In this document: piece by piece, positions 8,809 through 17,409 of the stretch | Position numbering within the stretch: the stretch's first letter is position 1 | Layout: every line of letters starts with the position of its first letter | Assembly (NCBI GenBank): GCA_964606665.1 | Contig: CAZSHS010000017.1 | Coordinates: forward strand, 6,344 to 70,343 | Direction of reading: 5' to 3' | Source: Aved-18 sp964606665 | GTDB taxonomy: Bacteria; Cyanobacteriota; Vampirovibrionia; Obscuribacterales; Obscuribacteraceae | DNA length: 64,000 nucleotides | Notes under the pieces: model-generated | What the model was told of the DNA's origin: nothing | What the model saw: the letters and a program-made list of their open reading frames with translations, nothing else | The model's database searches: none | Made by a program: the position numbers and the translations under genes

Positions 8809-9570
8809 TTAGTTTTCTCGACCAAATTCTTCTAGCCACTCACCATTCATGTCGAAGTTGGCGTAGACGTGCTGTACATCGTCGTGATTCTCTAGCGTGT
8901 CTATTAGTTTGAGCAAAGCACGCGCCATAGACTTGTCTTTGACTTCAACTGTGTTGTCTGGAGACATCACAATTTCCGCACTTTCAATTATGGCCCCAGC
9001 TTGGCGGCATGCGCTTTGTACTTGCTCAAAATGTTGTGGGGGGCAAATGGCTAAAAGACAGTCTTCCTGGTCCAATAAGTCATCGGCGCCAGCATCGCTG
9101 ATTTTTAAAAGTAGCTCGTCTTCATCGAGTTTCTGGTCTTTGGCAATGCTTATTTCGCCTCGCTCTTTGAACATCCACGAAACGCATCCGCTCTCGCCCA
9201 TATTGCCGCCGTTTTTTGAAAAATAGAAACGCAGATCGCCAGCCGTTCTATGTCTATTGTCTGTGGCGCATTTCACAAGTATGGCAATGCCGCCAGGTCC
9301 GTAGCCTTCGTAGGTAAGCTCTTCTACGTCGCTTGCGCCGGTTGTGCCTGCGCCTTTCTCAATTGCTCTATCTATATTGTCGTTTGGTACGCCTTCAGCT
9401 TTTGCCCGTTCAATGGCTGTGCGTAAGCGAAAATTTGCTTGGGGATCACAGCCCCCAAGCTTTGCTGCAACGATAATTTCGCGCGCCATTTTGGCGTAGA
9501 CCACACCGCGTTTGGCGTCGACCACAGCTTTTTGTCGTTTTATAGTTGCCCACTTGGAATGACCAGACAT
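8809..9570 (-). CDS. yebC: YebC/PmpR family protein (TACO1-like)
   Basis: The family signature is at the N-terminus (MSGHSKWATIKRQKAVVDAK) and the body carries GYGPGGIAILV and TDNRHRTAGDLR, all typical of YebC. Members were first described as transcriptional regulators, and some act as ribosome-associated factors easing translation of proline stretches. The start is placed at 9570 (253 residues) because the signature begins there. The frame stays open for 38 codons upstream but that segment resembles no family member. AAGG lies 3 nt before the ATG, a rather short spacing. It is separated from the divergent TPR gene at 9741 by 170 bp, which must hold both promoters. Confidence 0.95.
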   Translation of the reverse strand: MSGHSKWATIKRQKAVVDAKRGVVYAKMAREIIVAAKLGGCDPQANFRLRTAIERAKAEGVPNDNIDRAIEKGAGTTGASDVEELTYEGYGPGGIAILVKCATDNRHRTAGDLRFYFSKNGGNMGESGCVSWMFKERGEISIAKDQKLDEDELLLKISDAGADDLLDQEDCLLAICPPQHFEQVQSACRQAGAIIESAEIVMSPDNTVEVKDKSMARALLKLIDTLENHDDVQHVYANFDMNGEWLEEFGREN

Positions 9571-9740
9571 AACCTTAGAGTTTACTGCAAAGATCCGTCG
9601 CAACAAAACTGTGCGGTTGTCATGAATTTGGTTTTTTTCTTCAACCGGGTAGAATCTGACTCCTGCCTTGTTTTGCGAAAGCATTTTTAAATGGCAGTTG
9701 TGCTAAGGGCAGTTTGACTGCATTTCCAACGGAGAAAAAT

Positions 9741-11618
9741 ATGCGTATCTTAACCAGTTCGATTCTAGCTTGCACACTTGGTTTATTGCCTGTGATCGGC
9801 ATGAATTGCAACAGTGTCGGTAGTCAGGCTATCAGCAAAGAAAGAAAAACGTACAAAGTAAAACTAGAAAAGGACGTGGTACTGGGCGACGAAGCCATGA
9901 TTCAGGGCAAGTTTGGCGAAGCTGAGAAGATGTATCATGATGCTATTCAGCGCAATCCCAAGAGCATACCAGGACATGTTGGCTACGGTATGGCAATGGC
10001 CAAGCAGTTTAAGCTTGATGCTGCCGAAGCTGAATTTAAAAAGACACTTGAATTAGATCCGCAAAACGCTCCCGCTCATGCCGGTCTTGCTATGGTTATG
10101 TATAACAGATTGCAGTCATCTAGTCAGACTATTCGCAATCAAACAGATGCAATTTTGAAAAATGCCGAAGCTGAAGCCAAAATGGGTTTGAATATTGACC
10201 CTGGTATGCCAGAAGCACACTACACTCTGGGCAATATTTATCGCACTCAGGGCAGACTGGATGAGGCTCTTAATGAATTTAAAGAAGCTCAAAAAAATGA
10301 TCCACATTTTTCAGAAGCATTTAGCGGCTCTGGTTTAGTCAATTTATCCAAAGGCGATTACGCTTCCGCCGTTGCTGATTTCAAACAAGCAATCTCGCTT
10401 GCTTCGGGCAACTCTACTGCTCACTATGGACTGGGCAGAACTTATTTCAAACAAGGTCTGTACGATGAAGCTCTAAAAGAACTAAATACTTCGCTTTATC
10501 AAAATAGAAATAGCGCTCCAGTTTGGCAAACTCGCGGTGAAATTTATGCCGCTCAAGGCAACACCACGGCTGCTGTGCAAGCTTATAACGAATCTATTCG
10601 AATCAAGCCAGAAAATCCAGATCCATATTTGGGTAAAGCAGACATCACTGAATCTCGTGGAGATCTTGAACTAGCTATTTCGGACGTTCGATCCGGACTT
10701 GCTCTAAACCCGGACAGTACACCACTTCACATGCGTGTTGCCGACTTGAGTTTGAAATTAGAAAAATTAGACGACGCAATCAAAGAATATTCACTCGTGC
10801 TCGAAAAAAGTCCTCAGGATGCTCAAGCCGCTCAGGGGCTCACTCGTGGCTATTATCTCAAAGCAAATAAAGATGCCACCAGCGCCTTTTTTGTTTCAAA
10901 TGAGTATGAAAATGCCAAAGGTATGATCGACAAAGCTGTAGCAATGAACCCAAACAATATGGAACTGCGCTTGGCTCAAATGAAAATGCGCATCATGGCT
11001 GGTGAGCCAGTAGATCTTAAATCTATTCAACCGCCATCCAACGATGGTGAGCGTATCGCTTATGCAGAAGCTCTGCTTGCTCAAGACAAGTTTGCCGAAG
11101 CCGACCAACAAATGGCTACAGTAATAAATAACGCACCAGATGCTAAAAGCGCTTTTGCAGTAGCTGATCTTGCTTTGATGATCAAAGATTTGAAAAATGC
11201 CGAAGCTGCTTTCAAAAAAGCATCCACCTTTCCTGGCGGTGAAGCTCGTGTCAAACGCGGCATGAATCAAGTGGCCAAAGCACGTGACGTGGCTAAGCAA
11301 GACCTTACTCTAGCTGATGATTTGTCGCGTAAAAAACAATTGCCTTCGGCCATCGACAAATATCATGCCTCTATATATGGTGACCCTAAAGTGCCGATGG
11401 CTCGCTACTCGCTCGCCTCGACTTTAGAGCGTGTGAAACCACAAGTTTCTAAAGACTTGAAGGAAGCCGTTGATCAATACAATGCTTATATCGCTTTAAG
11501 CCCAAGCATCCCGCCCAAAGAGCTCGAAAAGCTCAACAAAAAGATTGGTAATCTTAAAGAAAAGGCATATAAGCTCGAAATGAAAGAAAAAGAAGCTGCA
11601 GCCAAGCGCGGCGGCTAA
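9741..11618 (+). CDS. Exported TPR-repeat protein
   Basis: The protein has 625 residues from the ATG at 9741 (GGAG with 6-nt spacing). An upstream GTG/TTG-type start at 9714 would place nine odd residues before the signal sequence. Residues 1-22 form a signal peptide. There is a Cys after it (PVIGMNC), but the preceding residues do not fit a good lipobox. About nine to eleven tetratricopeptide repeats follow, with consensus pieces such as GKFGEAEKMYHDAI, GRLDEALNEFKEA and EKLDDAIKEYSLVL. The C-terminal 60 residues are Lys/Glu-rich and helical. TPR solenoids bind partner proteins and no catalytic domain is seen. It is monocistronic: a strong terminator follows 37 bp after the stop. Confidence 0.88.
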   Translation: MRILTSSILACTLGLLPVIGMNCNSVGSQAISKERKTYKVKLEKDVVLGDEAMIQGKFGEAEKMYHDAIQRNPKSIPGHVGYGMAMAKQFKLDAAEAEFKKTLELDPQNAPAHAGLAMVMYNRLQSSSQTIRNQTDAILKNAEAEAKMGLNIDPGMPEAHYTLGNIYRTQGRLDEALNEFKEAQKNDPHFSEAFSGSGLVNLSKGDYASAVADFKQAISLASGNSTAHYGLGRTYFKQGLYDEALKELNTSLYQNRNSAPVWQTRGEIYAAQGNTTAAVQAYNESIRIKPENPDPYLGKADITESRGDLELAISDVRSGLALNPDSTPLHMRVADLSLKLEKLDDAIKEYSLVLEKSPQDAQAAQGLTRGYYLKANKDATSAFFVSNEYENAKGMIDKAVAMNPNNMELRLAQMKMRIMAGEPVDLKSIQPPSNDGERIAYAEALLAQDKFAEADQQMATVINNAPDAKSAFAVADLALMIKDLKNAEAAFKKASTFPGGEARVKRGMNQVAKARDVAKQDLTLADDLSRKKQLPSAIDKYHASIYGDPKVPMARYSLASTLERVKPQVSKDLKEAVDQYNAYIALSPSIPPKELEKLNKKIGNLKEKAYKLEMKEKEAAAKRGG

Positions 11619-11654
11619 AGCTGGTCTTTACAGCTACTTTCAAATAAAACAACA

Positions 11655-11692
11655 AAACACTACCTGGAAACTAAAAAATTCAGGTAGTGTTT
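11655..11692 (+). terminator. Rho-independent terminator of the TPR gene
   Basis: A perfect 12-bp stem (AAACACTACCTG at 11655-11666 with CAGGTAGTGTTT at 11681-11692) closes a 14-nt loop; the 3' arm ends in TTT. The stem lies 37 bp after the TPR gene stop codon. It overlaps the first in-frame GTG of the murD frame (11687), which argues that murD translation starts further downstream. Confidence 0.75.
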
Positions 11693-11719
11693 GCTTTGAA
11701 GAGTTGTTATTATTGGGCG

Positions 11720-13123
11720 GTGGAGAAGTCGCAAAATCGCAATATAACTGTCTTTGGACTAGGTAGGAGCGGACTGGCTTCTATCAGATATCTGAAGCGT
11801 CTAGGTTTTGATATATTCGTTTCTGATTCTGCACCCAAAGAAAAGGTCTCTGACTCTGTTCACGCCGAGCTTAAAAAACTCTCAGTTGAATGCGAATTTG
11901 GTGGTCACACAGACCAGAGTTTAGCTAAAGCTCAATCATGCATCGTAAGTCCTGGAATGGCGCCCAATTTGCCCATTATCGAAAAGGCGCGCGAGCGGGG
12001 AATTGAAGTAATTAGCGATATCGAGTTTGCTGGTCGTAGGGCTGAGATGGCAAAATTGCCTATTGTTGCCGTCACCGGCACTAATGGCAAATCTACTACC
12101 ACTGCTTTAATTAGCCACATATTGCAAGAAGCTGGATTCAACGCTCCTTACTGCGGCAATATCGGTGTGCCAATTTTAGAAGTATTGACCCAGACCGAGG
12201 AAGGTAAGAAGGTCGACTTTTTAGTGGCTGAGGTGAGTTCGTACCAACTTGAATATTGCACCGACTTTGCGCCCAAGATAGGGGTCTGGCTCAATTTGAC
12301 TCCAGATCATTTGGATTGGCACCAGGGGCTTGAGCCATACATAAAAGCCAAACAGAAGCTTTTTTACAAACAAGGCATGTCTTCATTTGCTGTTTTGAAT
12401 TTCGACGACCCCATAGTAATCGGCACCACCACTATGGCTGAGATTTATCCTTTTTCGCAGAAGTCAGAACTTGAAGGCTGCATTCAAGGTGCTTATGTTT
12501 CCGATCAGTTTATTTGTTTGCGTCGTAACATGCAGGTGCATGCATTATGTCGAGTGGATCAACTAAAGATAAAAGGCGCCCATAATGTGGAAAATGCTCT
12601 GGCGGCTGCTTCCTGTGCACTGCTTTTGGGCGTCGATGCCAAAATTATAGCCAAAGCGCTTCAATCTTTTACAGCACTCGAACACCGACTGGAATTTATA
12701 GACACCATAGATGGTATCGAATTTTATAACGACTCCAAAGCCACAAATACAGAGTCCACCATAAAAGCTCTGGAAGCTTTTGGCAATCAGAAAGTAATTT
12801 TAATTGCTGGTGGAAAAGACAAAGGTACGGCACTTGGCGATCTTGCCACCAGGGTAAGACAATGTACCAGCGCTGTAATTTTAATTGGTGAGGCGGCTGA
12901 GCGATTTAATCAAAACTTCAATTCAATGGGTGTGCAAAACATTCATCGAGTAGCCACACTTGACGCTGCAGTGAAACTGGCATTGGATCTCAAATCGGGA
13001 CCCGTGCTGCTTTCGCCTGCTTGCGCCAGTTTCGATATGTTTAGAGACTATGAGGAGCGAGGACATGTCTTCAAAAATATTGTCCGTGCAAAACAGAAAG
13101 AGCTCGCGTCCCAAGCCAAATAA
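11720..13123 (+). CDS. murD: UDP-N-acetylmuramoyl-L-alanine--D-glutamate ligase
   Basis: It adds D-Glu to UDP-MurNAc-L-Ala in cytoplasmic peptidoglycan synthesis. The N-terminal nucleotide-sugar fold (ITVFGLGRSGLASIRYL), the ATP P-loop (VAVTGTNGKSTTTALI), the Mur ligase motif YNDSKATNTEST and the C-terminal domain (LLSPACASFDMFRDYEERG) are all present. The start is uncertain. The open frame reaches GTG 11687, but that codon lies in the terminator stem. I use GTG 11720 (467 residues), which leaves eight residues before the first beta strand, as is usual for MurD; TTG 11696 is an alternative. The 3' end overlaps ftsW, making a murD-ftsW-murG operon. Confidence 0.95.
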   Translation: MEKSQNRNITVFGLGRSGLASIRYLKRLGFDIFVSDSAPKEKVSDSVHAELKKLSVECEFGGHTDQSLAKAQSCIVSPGMAPNLPIIEKARERGIEVISDIEFAGRRAEMAKLPIVAVTGTNGKSTTTALISHILQEAGFNAPYCGNIGVPILEVLTQTEEGKKVDFLVAEVSSYQLEYCTDFAPKIGVWLNLTPDHLDWHQGLEPYIKAKQKLFYKQGMSSFAVLNFDDPIVIGTTTMAEIYPFSQKSELEGCIQGAYVSDQFICLRRNMQVHALCRVDQLKIKGAHNVENALAAASCALLLGVDAKIIAKALQSFTALEHRLEFIDTIDGIEFYNDSKATNTESTIKALEAFGNQKVILIAGGKDKGTALGDLATRVRQCTSAVILIGEAAERFNQNFNSMGVQNIHRVATLDAAVKLALDLKSGPVLLSPACASFDMFRDYEERGHVFKNIVRAKQKELASQAK

Positions 13124-14324
13124 CGGTCTTGGGTCAACGAGAAGAAAATCAGACGATATGAATGACGCAAGCGACCTTGCCGATATCTATTCTTCTGTTT
13201 TTCGCGGACTGCCAAATAAACATCTCATAGTAGTTGTCACTGCCTTGTGTGGATTTGGTCTGATGGCTGTTTTCAGCGCATCGGCACCGATGGCTTTGCA
13301 TCAATATCACGATGCTACTCAGTATTTGAGAAAACAAACTATCGCATGTCTGCTTGGTTTTGTAGTGATGTTTGTAGTGAGCAAATATGACTATCGCAAG
13401 CTCAAGAAATTCGGTTGGCCTCTCTCCATTGTAGCTGTGATTATGTTGGCACTAACCATGGTGCCCGGTCTTTCCACCACTTCGCACGGATCCAGCCGCT
13501 GGCTCAATTTTGGACCTTTTCAGTTTCAGCCATCCGAACTTGCCAAAATAAGTTCAATCTTGCTCTTGTCGGCTGGATTATCCAGACATTTTTGGTGGCA
13601 TAGACAAGTACTCTTTCGTATCGCTATAACCATCGGAATGGCCGCTATCGTAGTAAAACAGCCTGATTTGGGTAGTGCCATGTCCATACTTTCGGGACTG
13701 ATTGCTCTACTTTATATAAGCGGCACCAACTCGATGTTGATGTTTGGCGCTCTTGGTGGCGGGGCTTTGCTTATCTGGCACAAGATTCAAAATACGCCCT
13801 ATCAGATGAAGCGCATTATGAGCTGGATTGATCCTTATCAATTTCCGCAACAAGACGGATGGAACATCATTCAAGCGCAGTTAGCCATAGGATCTGGCGG
13901 TTGGACTGGGCTTGGTTTTGGTCAATCATTGCAGAAATTACACTACCTACCAGTACAACACGCCGACTTTATTTTTGCTGTAGTGGCTGAAGAGCTAGGA
14001 CTGCTTGGTTGCTTGATTCTGATTGGACTCTTTGTTGCATTTGGATATTACGGATTCAAAATTGCAAGCGAAGCAACGAGTCTATTTGGCAGATTGCTTG
14101 CAATCGGTATCACAAGCTCGCTTTGCGTTCAAGCCGTTATAAATATAATGGTTGCTACTGCCATTATTCCTGTAACTGGTATCACCCTTCCATTTATTAG
14201 TTATGGTGGAAGCTCGATAGTAATTACGCTTGCGATGGTTGGTATCTTGCTTTCTATATCGCGCGATTATGACCCGAACAAGAAAGAGCCCACTCCAGCT
14301 CAAGCAGCCGAATTTAGCAATTAA
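13065..14324 (+). CDS. ftsW: FtsW, septal peptidoglycan glycosyltransferase (SEDS family)
   Basis: This is a polytopic membrane protein of 419 residues. SEDS proteins polymerise lipid II into glycan strands; FtsW does so at the division septum with a partner PBP. Family blocks seen: KQPDLGSAMS, GWTGLGFGQSLQKL, YLPVQHADFIFAVVAEELG and LPFISYGGSSI. A 45-residue Arg/Lys-rich cytoplasmic tail precedes the first membrane segment. The start at 13065 is set by AGGAG with 7-nt spacing; an ATG at 13050 overlaps that site. It overlaps murD by 59 nt and its TAA stop shares the A with the murG ATG (TAATG), so the three genes are translationally linked. The murD/murG setting argues for FtsW over RodA. Confidence 0.94.
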   Translation: MSSKILSVQNRKSSRPKPNNGLGSTRRKSDDMNDASDLADIYSSVFRGLPNKHLIVVVTALCGFGLMAVFSASAPMALHQYHDATQYLRKQTIACLLGFVVMFVVSKYDYRKLKKFGWPLSIVAVIMLALTMVPGLSTTSHGSSRWLNFGPFQFQPSELAKISSILLLSAGLSRHFWWHRQVLFRIAITIGMAAIVVKQPDLGSAMSILSGLIALLYISGTNSMLMFGALGGGALLIWHKIQNTPYQMKRIMSWIDPYQFPQQDGWNIIQAQLAIGSGGWTGLGFGQSLQKLHYLPVQHADFIFAVVAEELGLLGCLILIGLFVAFGYYGFKIASEATSLFGRLLAIGITSSLCVQAVINIMVATAIIPVTGITLPFISYGGSSIVITLAMVGILLSISRDYDPNKKEPTPAQAAEFSN

Positions 14325-15457
14325 TGAAACATCGCATCGTTTTAACCGGCGGAGGTACGGGGGGGCATATTTACCCGGCTTTATCGGTTCACGACGAACT
14401 TTTGCTTCAAACACAAGATATCGACCTTCTATATATCGGCGCCAAAGACCACATGGAAGAGCGACTTGCAGCCAAGCGTGGCATAAAATTTTACGGTCTT
14501 GATGTTTCTGGATTGCCTCGCAAAGCGAGTTTATCCCTTATCGTCTGGGTCGCGCAGATGTCGCGCTCTATGTATGAGTGTCGCAAAATCTTCAAGGATT
14601 TTGCACCAACAGCGGTGCTTGGTACTGGCGGATACGCATCAGCTCCTGCTCTATTTGCTGCCAAGCAATTGAACATTCCTTTTGCAGTGCACGAGCCAGA
14701 CGCTTATCCAGGGCTTGTGAACAAACTTTTTTCGCGCTGGGCGAACATAGTTTCGCTTGGTATGGAAGGGGCAAAATCTCGTCTGCCAGCCGTTTGCGGG
14801 CAGGTGATAGTAAATGGAAATCCAGTCGGTGCCAATTTCGTTAGTCCAATCTTGCATGATGCTGCTTGCCAAAAACTGGAGATACGCTCTGATTTAAAAA
14901 CTATAATTGTCACAGGCGGCTCACAGGGCGCGCGCGCGCTGAATGAAACTCTCATAAATGCCCTGCCACAACTCTTAGATTCAGGCAAAATGCAGATTAT
15001 TCATCAATGTGGCGAAAAGAATCTGGAAGAAGTAAAAAAGCGCGTTGATTCACGCTATTTATCATCGGGTCAATATATTCCCAGAGCCTATTTTGAAGAC
15101 CTGGCACTGGCTTACGTGGCTTCAGATCTAGCTGTGTGTAGAGCTGGAGCGATGACTTTAGCTGAGCTGTCCGCCCTGGGCAAACCGGCTGTGTTCATTC
15201 CCTATCCTCATGCAGCCCAGAATCATCAGTTTCATAACGCCAAATATTTCGAATCGAAAGGCGCTGCTCGTGTTATCAGGCAAGACGAACTCAGTACAGA
15301 GCGTTTTGTCTCTACCATTCTAGAATTGGTGCTGCCTGCAAAAGATAGTGAAACGCTTTCTAGTATGCAAAAAGCAATGGCTTCACTGGGCCGACCCGAT
15401 GCCGCCAAATCGCTTGCAGCCCAGTTACTTGAACTAAGCCGTGACCAGGTTCGTTAG
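14324..15457 (+). CDS. murG: MurG, undecaprenyl-PP-MurNAc-pentapeptide GlcNAc transferase
   Basis: This GT-B glycosyltransferase at the inner membrane face converts lipid I to lipid II. The 377 residues match the family. The glycine-rich N-terminal motif is TGGGTGGHIYPALSV and the second domain carries VTGGSQGARALNE and the UDP-GlcNAc site (CRAGAMTLAELSALGKPAVFIPYP, then AAQNHQ). Start and ftsW stop overlap as TAATG. murC, murB and ftsQ, which often follow, are absent; the next gene points the other way and its stop overlaps murG by 4 nt. Confidence 0.97.
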   Translation: MKHRIVLTGGGTGGHIYPALSVHDELLLQTQDIDLLYIGAKDHMEERLAAKRGIKFYGLDVSGLPRKASLSLIVWVAQMSRSMYECRKIFKDFAPTAVLGTGGYASAPALFAAKQLNIPFAVHEPDAYPGLVNKLFSRWANIVSLGMEGAKSRLPAVCGQVIVNGNPVGANFVSPILHDAACQKLEIRSDLKTIIVTGGSQGARALNETLINALPQLLDSGKMQIIHQCGEKNLEEVKKRVDSRYLSSGQYIPRAYFEDLALAYVASDLAVCRAGAMTLAELSALGKPAVFIPYPHAAQNHQFHNAKYFESKGAARVIRQDELSTERFVSTILELVLPAKDSETLSSMQKAMASLGRPDAAKSLAAQLLELSRDQVR

Positions 15458-15729
15458 GTCGTGACAGGAACTATCGAAGCCGGTACAACAGGAAGTGCTG
15501 ATATTGCAGCCGCAGCAGCAGGTGCAATTGAACTTATAGGGGAGACCATATTTTGAGCGGGGGGTCTAAAATTGAAACGATTAGCTTTCTTTTCTAGCTT
15601 TTCCACCAAAGATTCAATTTCGCACACTAAACTAATTGTTTCAGTGTTATTGCCTTGATTCTGAAAAGCGAATTCTTTTAATTCTGAAATAGCTGTTTGT
15701 AACGCGTTTTCTGTTTTCTGAGTCGACAT
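15454..15729 (-). CDS. Small helical protein, function unknown
   Basis: The protein has 91 residues. The first 55 form an amphipathic helix or coiled coil (TAISELKEFAFQ, VCEIESLVEKLEKKANRF). The last 35 are Pro/Ala-rich and probably disordered (ISSIAPAAAAAISAL). The ATG at 15729 follows GAGGG at 9 nt. The gene is convergent with murG and overlaps it by 4 nt. I do not recognise a family; composition and the ribosome binding site make it more likely real than not. Confidence 0.55.
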   Translation of the reverse strand: MSTQKTENALQTAISELKEFAFQNQGNNTETISLVCEIESLVEKLEKKANRFNFRPPAQNMVSPISSIAPAAAAAISALPVVPASIVPVTT

Positions 15730-15853
15730 ATAAAACAACCCTCGCGCTGAGCAGATAATGACCCGAATTAAATAAAATCTGTATATCTTGGCAAAATACT
15801 AACATAGGAAGACAGGCGGTACAAAGTAATTAATCTTTATAGCGACATTTCTA

Positions 15854-16294
15854 ATGACTGAAACCCTATTTATTTTTAGTGTTTGCGTGATGTTCTTGCT
15901 GGGGCTTGCTTTCCTTACCTGGTATTTGATTAATTCGCGTCCCAGAAAGATTGCTCGTCGCAAAGCGTTGCTTGAAGACAGTCTTGAGCGTTTAAAACTG
16001 ATTAGTTATGAGCTTTTGAAAAATGTAGATGAATACGATCAGGTTAAAAAATTCGAGAATAGAGCTCTCGATTCTTCTTCTAGCTCACTGAAAAATATTT
16101 CTTCTGATTCAGCACTTTTATCTGAATCATTAGAGACTATTGAACATCTTTTGAAAAAGCGCAAACTTGACGATGCTAACCACATTTTAGCGGCAAGTGC
16201 CAAGCTGGCCGAAAAAATCCAATCTGACATGAACACAATTGCTCCAGATGGAATTGTGCTCAAAATCGAATCTAGAAAAAAAGAAAAACAATAA
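15854..16294 (+). CDS. Membrane-anchored coiled-coil protein, function unknown
   Basis: The protein has 146 residues. One N-terminal transmembrane helix (about residues 4-26, LFIFSVCVMFLLGLAFLTWYL) is followed by a basic stretch (RPRKIARRK), giving an N-out/C-in topology, and a long charged helix with coiled-coil character to the end. No enzymatic motif is seen. It is divergent from the small gene at 15454-15729, with about 120 bp between them, and is followed by a palindromic site at 16328. I recognise no family. Confidence 0.6.
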   Translation: MTETLFIFSVCVMFLLGLAFLTWYLINSRPRKIARRKALLEDSLERLKLISYELLKNVDEYDQVKKFENRALDSSSSSLKNISSDSALLSESLETIEHLLKKRKLDDANHILAASAKLAEKIQSDMNTIAPDGIVLKIESRKKEKQ

Positions 16295-16327
16295 CCTGTC
16301 AGCTTTTATAGACCTTTTTGAAAAATA

Positions 16328-16348
16328 AACCGATATCGGTTCATTTTT
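16328..16348 (+). terminator. Palindrome with T-tract, possible terminator or operator
   Basis: The perfect 14-bp palindrome AACCGATATCGGTT (16328-16341) is followed by CATTTTT. Folded, it gives a 5-bp stem with a 4-nt loop. It lies 34 bp after the stop at 16294, so it could end that transcript. The same palindrome plus CATTTT occurs at 8451-8470, away from any clear gene end, so a protein-binding site is also possible. Confidence 0.4.
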
Positions 16349-16439
16349 CAGAAGTGGGGTTAGAGACAGGGGGCGCGGCGAAATTAAGTGTTATTGACAA
16401 CTGCCAAGATAATAGAGCAAGGCTTGCCCGTTTGGTCAT

Positions 16440-17408
16440 TTAGACACAAGCTTGGGTCAATTTGATTTTATACATTTCGACAAAATCGGGATTTTCTTTA
16501 AACCAGGTGGAGAATTTTTTAAATCCTATTTCCATTTCGACAGACGGATACCAATCAAGTGTTTTTCGAATCTTTGTGATATCCGCTGCGGCGGAAACTT
16601 CATTCTTGCTTGTAAGCAATTTATTTTTAGCTTTCAAGCCAAACTCACTGATAGAAATGTCCACTAACTCTTTAATTGAGATCTGAGTACCGGTCCCCAC
16701 ATTGTAGATGGGACAAGAATCGCGACCGCCTGACTTTTCTGCCACGTTCAAATAAGCATCAATTACGTCGTCTATATAAACGTAATCTTGGGTATTTATT
16801 GATGCTGCCTCCACCATTGGTGGCAACGTGCCCTTTAGTCCGTACAAAATTAGATTTGGAATTAACTCTTGCGGAGACTGCCAGGGACCGTAAACAGAAT
16901 ATAGGCGCAAGGTAGGTAGATAGATTTTTTGTTTGAACGAAAGTCGCGCAGTCATTGTTTGAGCAGATTTTGTCAGGGCGTAATAATTTTGAGGGTCGAC
17001 GCTTTGAGATTCTGGAGCAGATCCAAAAATGCTTCCATATTCGCTATAACAACCTGAATTAACAAATGCATTCACTCCTATTTTAGATGCGCATTCCATC
17101 AGGTTGATACTGCCTAACAAATTAGTCTCTACCATTTCGCGCCAATCTGTTTGCCAGGGATAAGCGCCGTGACAAGCCAGGTGGAATATCCAGTCAGGCT
17201 TGATTTCATTAATGGTGATATAAAGCGACTCTATATCTTGAAGTTGAACAAAGCGTGTTCCAACATGACCCAGAACATCATTCAATCTCCAGGTCTGACA
17301 ATTTGGTCTCAAAAAAAGATAAACATCATGACCAAGAGCTACTAATCGTCTGGTTAGATTGGCACCGATGAAGCCACTTGCACCTGTAATAACAATTTTT
17401 TTTGGCAA
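16440..17408 (-). CDS. NAD-dependent epimerase/dehydratase (extended SDR family)
   Basis: The protein has 322 residues. The N-terminal Rossmann motif is VITGASGFIGANL and the catalytic YxxxK is YYALTKSAQ, with a preceding Ser in VNSGCYSEYG. Extended SDRs of this type epimerise, dehydrate or reduce nucleotide-activated sugars in the cytoplasm. The substrate cannot be read from the sequence; the SGCYSEYG/LRLYSVYGPWQ pattern resembles enzymes making 6-deoxy- or dideoxyhexoses. It ends a leftward run that starts at the amidase, and lies about 4 kb from the surface-glycan locus, for which it may supply a sugar. Confidence 0.85.
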   Translation of the reverse strand: MPKKIVITGASGFIGANLTRRLVALGHDVYLFLRPNCQTWRLNDVLGHVGTRFVQLQDIESLYITINEIKPDWIFHLACHGAYPWQTDWREMVETNLLGSINLMECASKIGVNAFVNSGCYSEYGSIFGSAPESQSVDPQNYYALTKSAQTMTARLSFKQKIYLPTLRLYSVYGPWQSPQELIPNLILYGLKGTLPPMVEAASINTQDYVYIDDVIDAYLNVAEKSGGRDSCPIYNVGTGTQISIKELVDISISEFGLKAKNKLLTSKNEVSAAADITKIRKTLDWYPSVEMEIGFKKFSTWFKENPDFVEMYKIKLTQACV

Positions 17409-17409
17409 A

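Noticed and set aside
10896..11300. Leftward 134-codon open frame inside the TPR gene
   Set aside because: Antisense shadow of well-formed TPR repeats.
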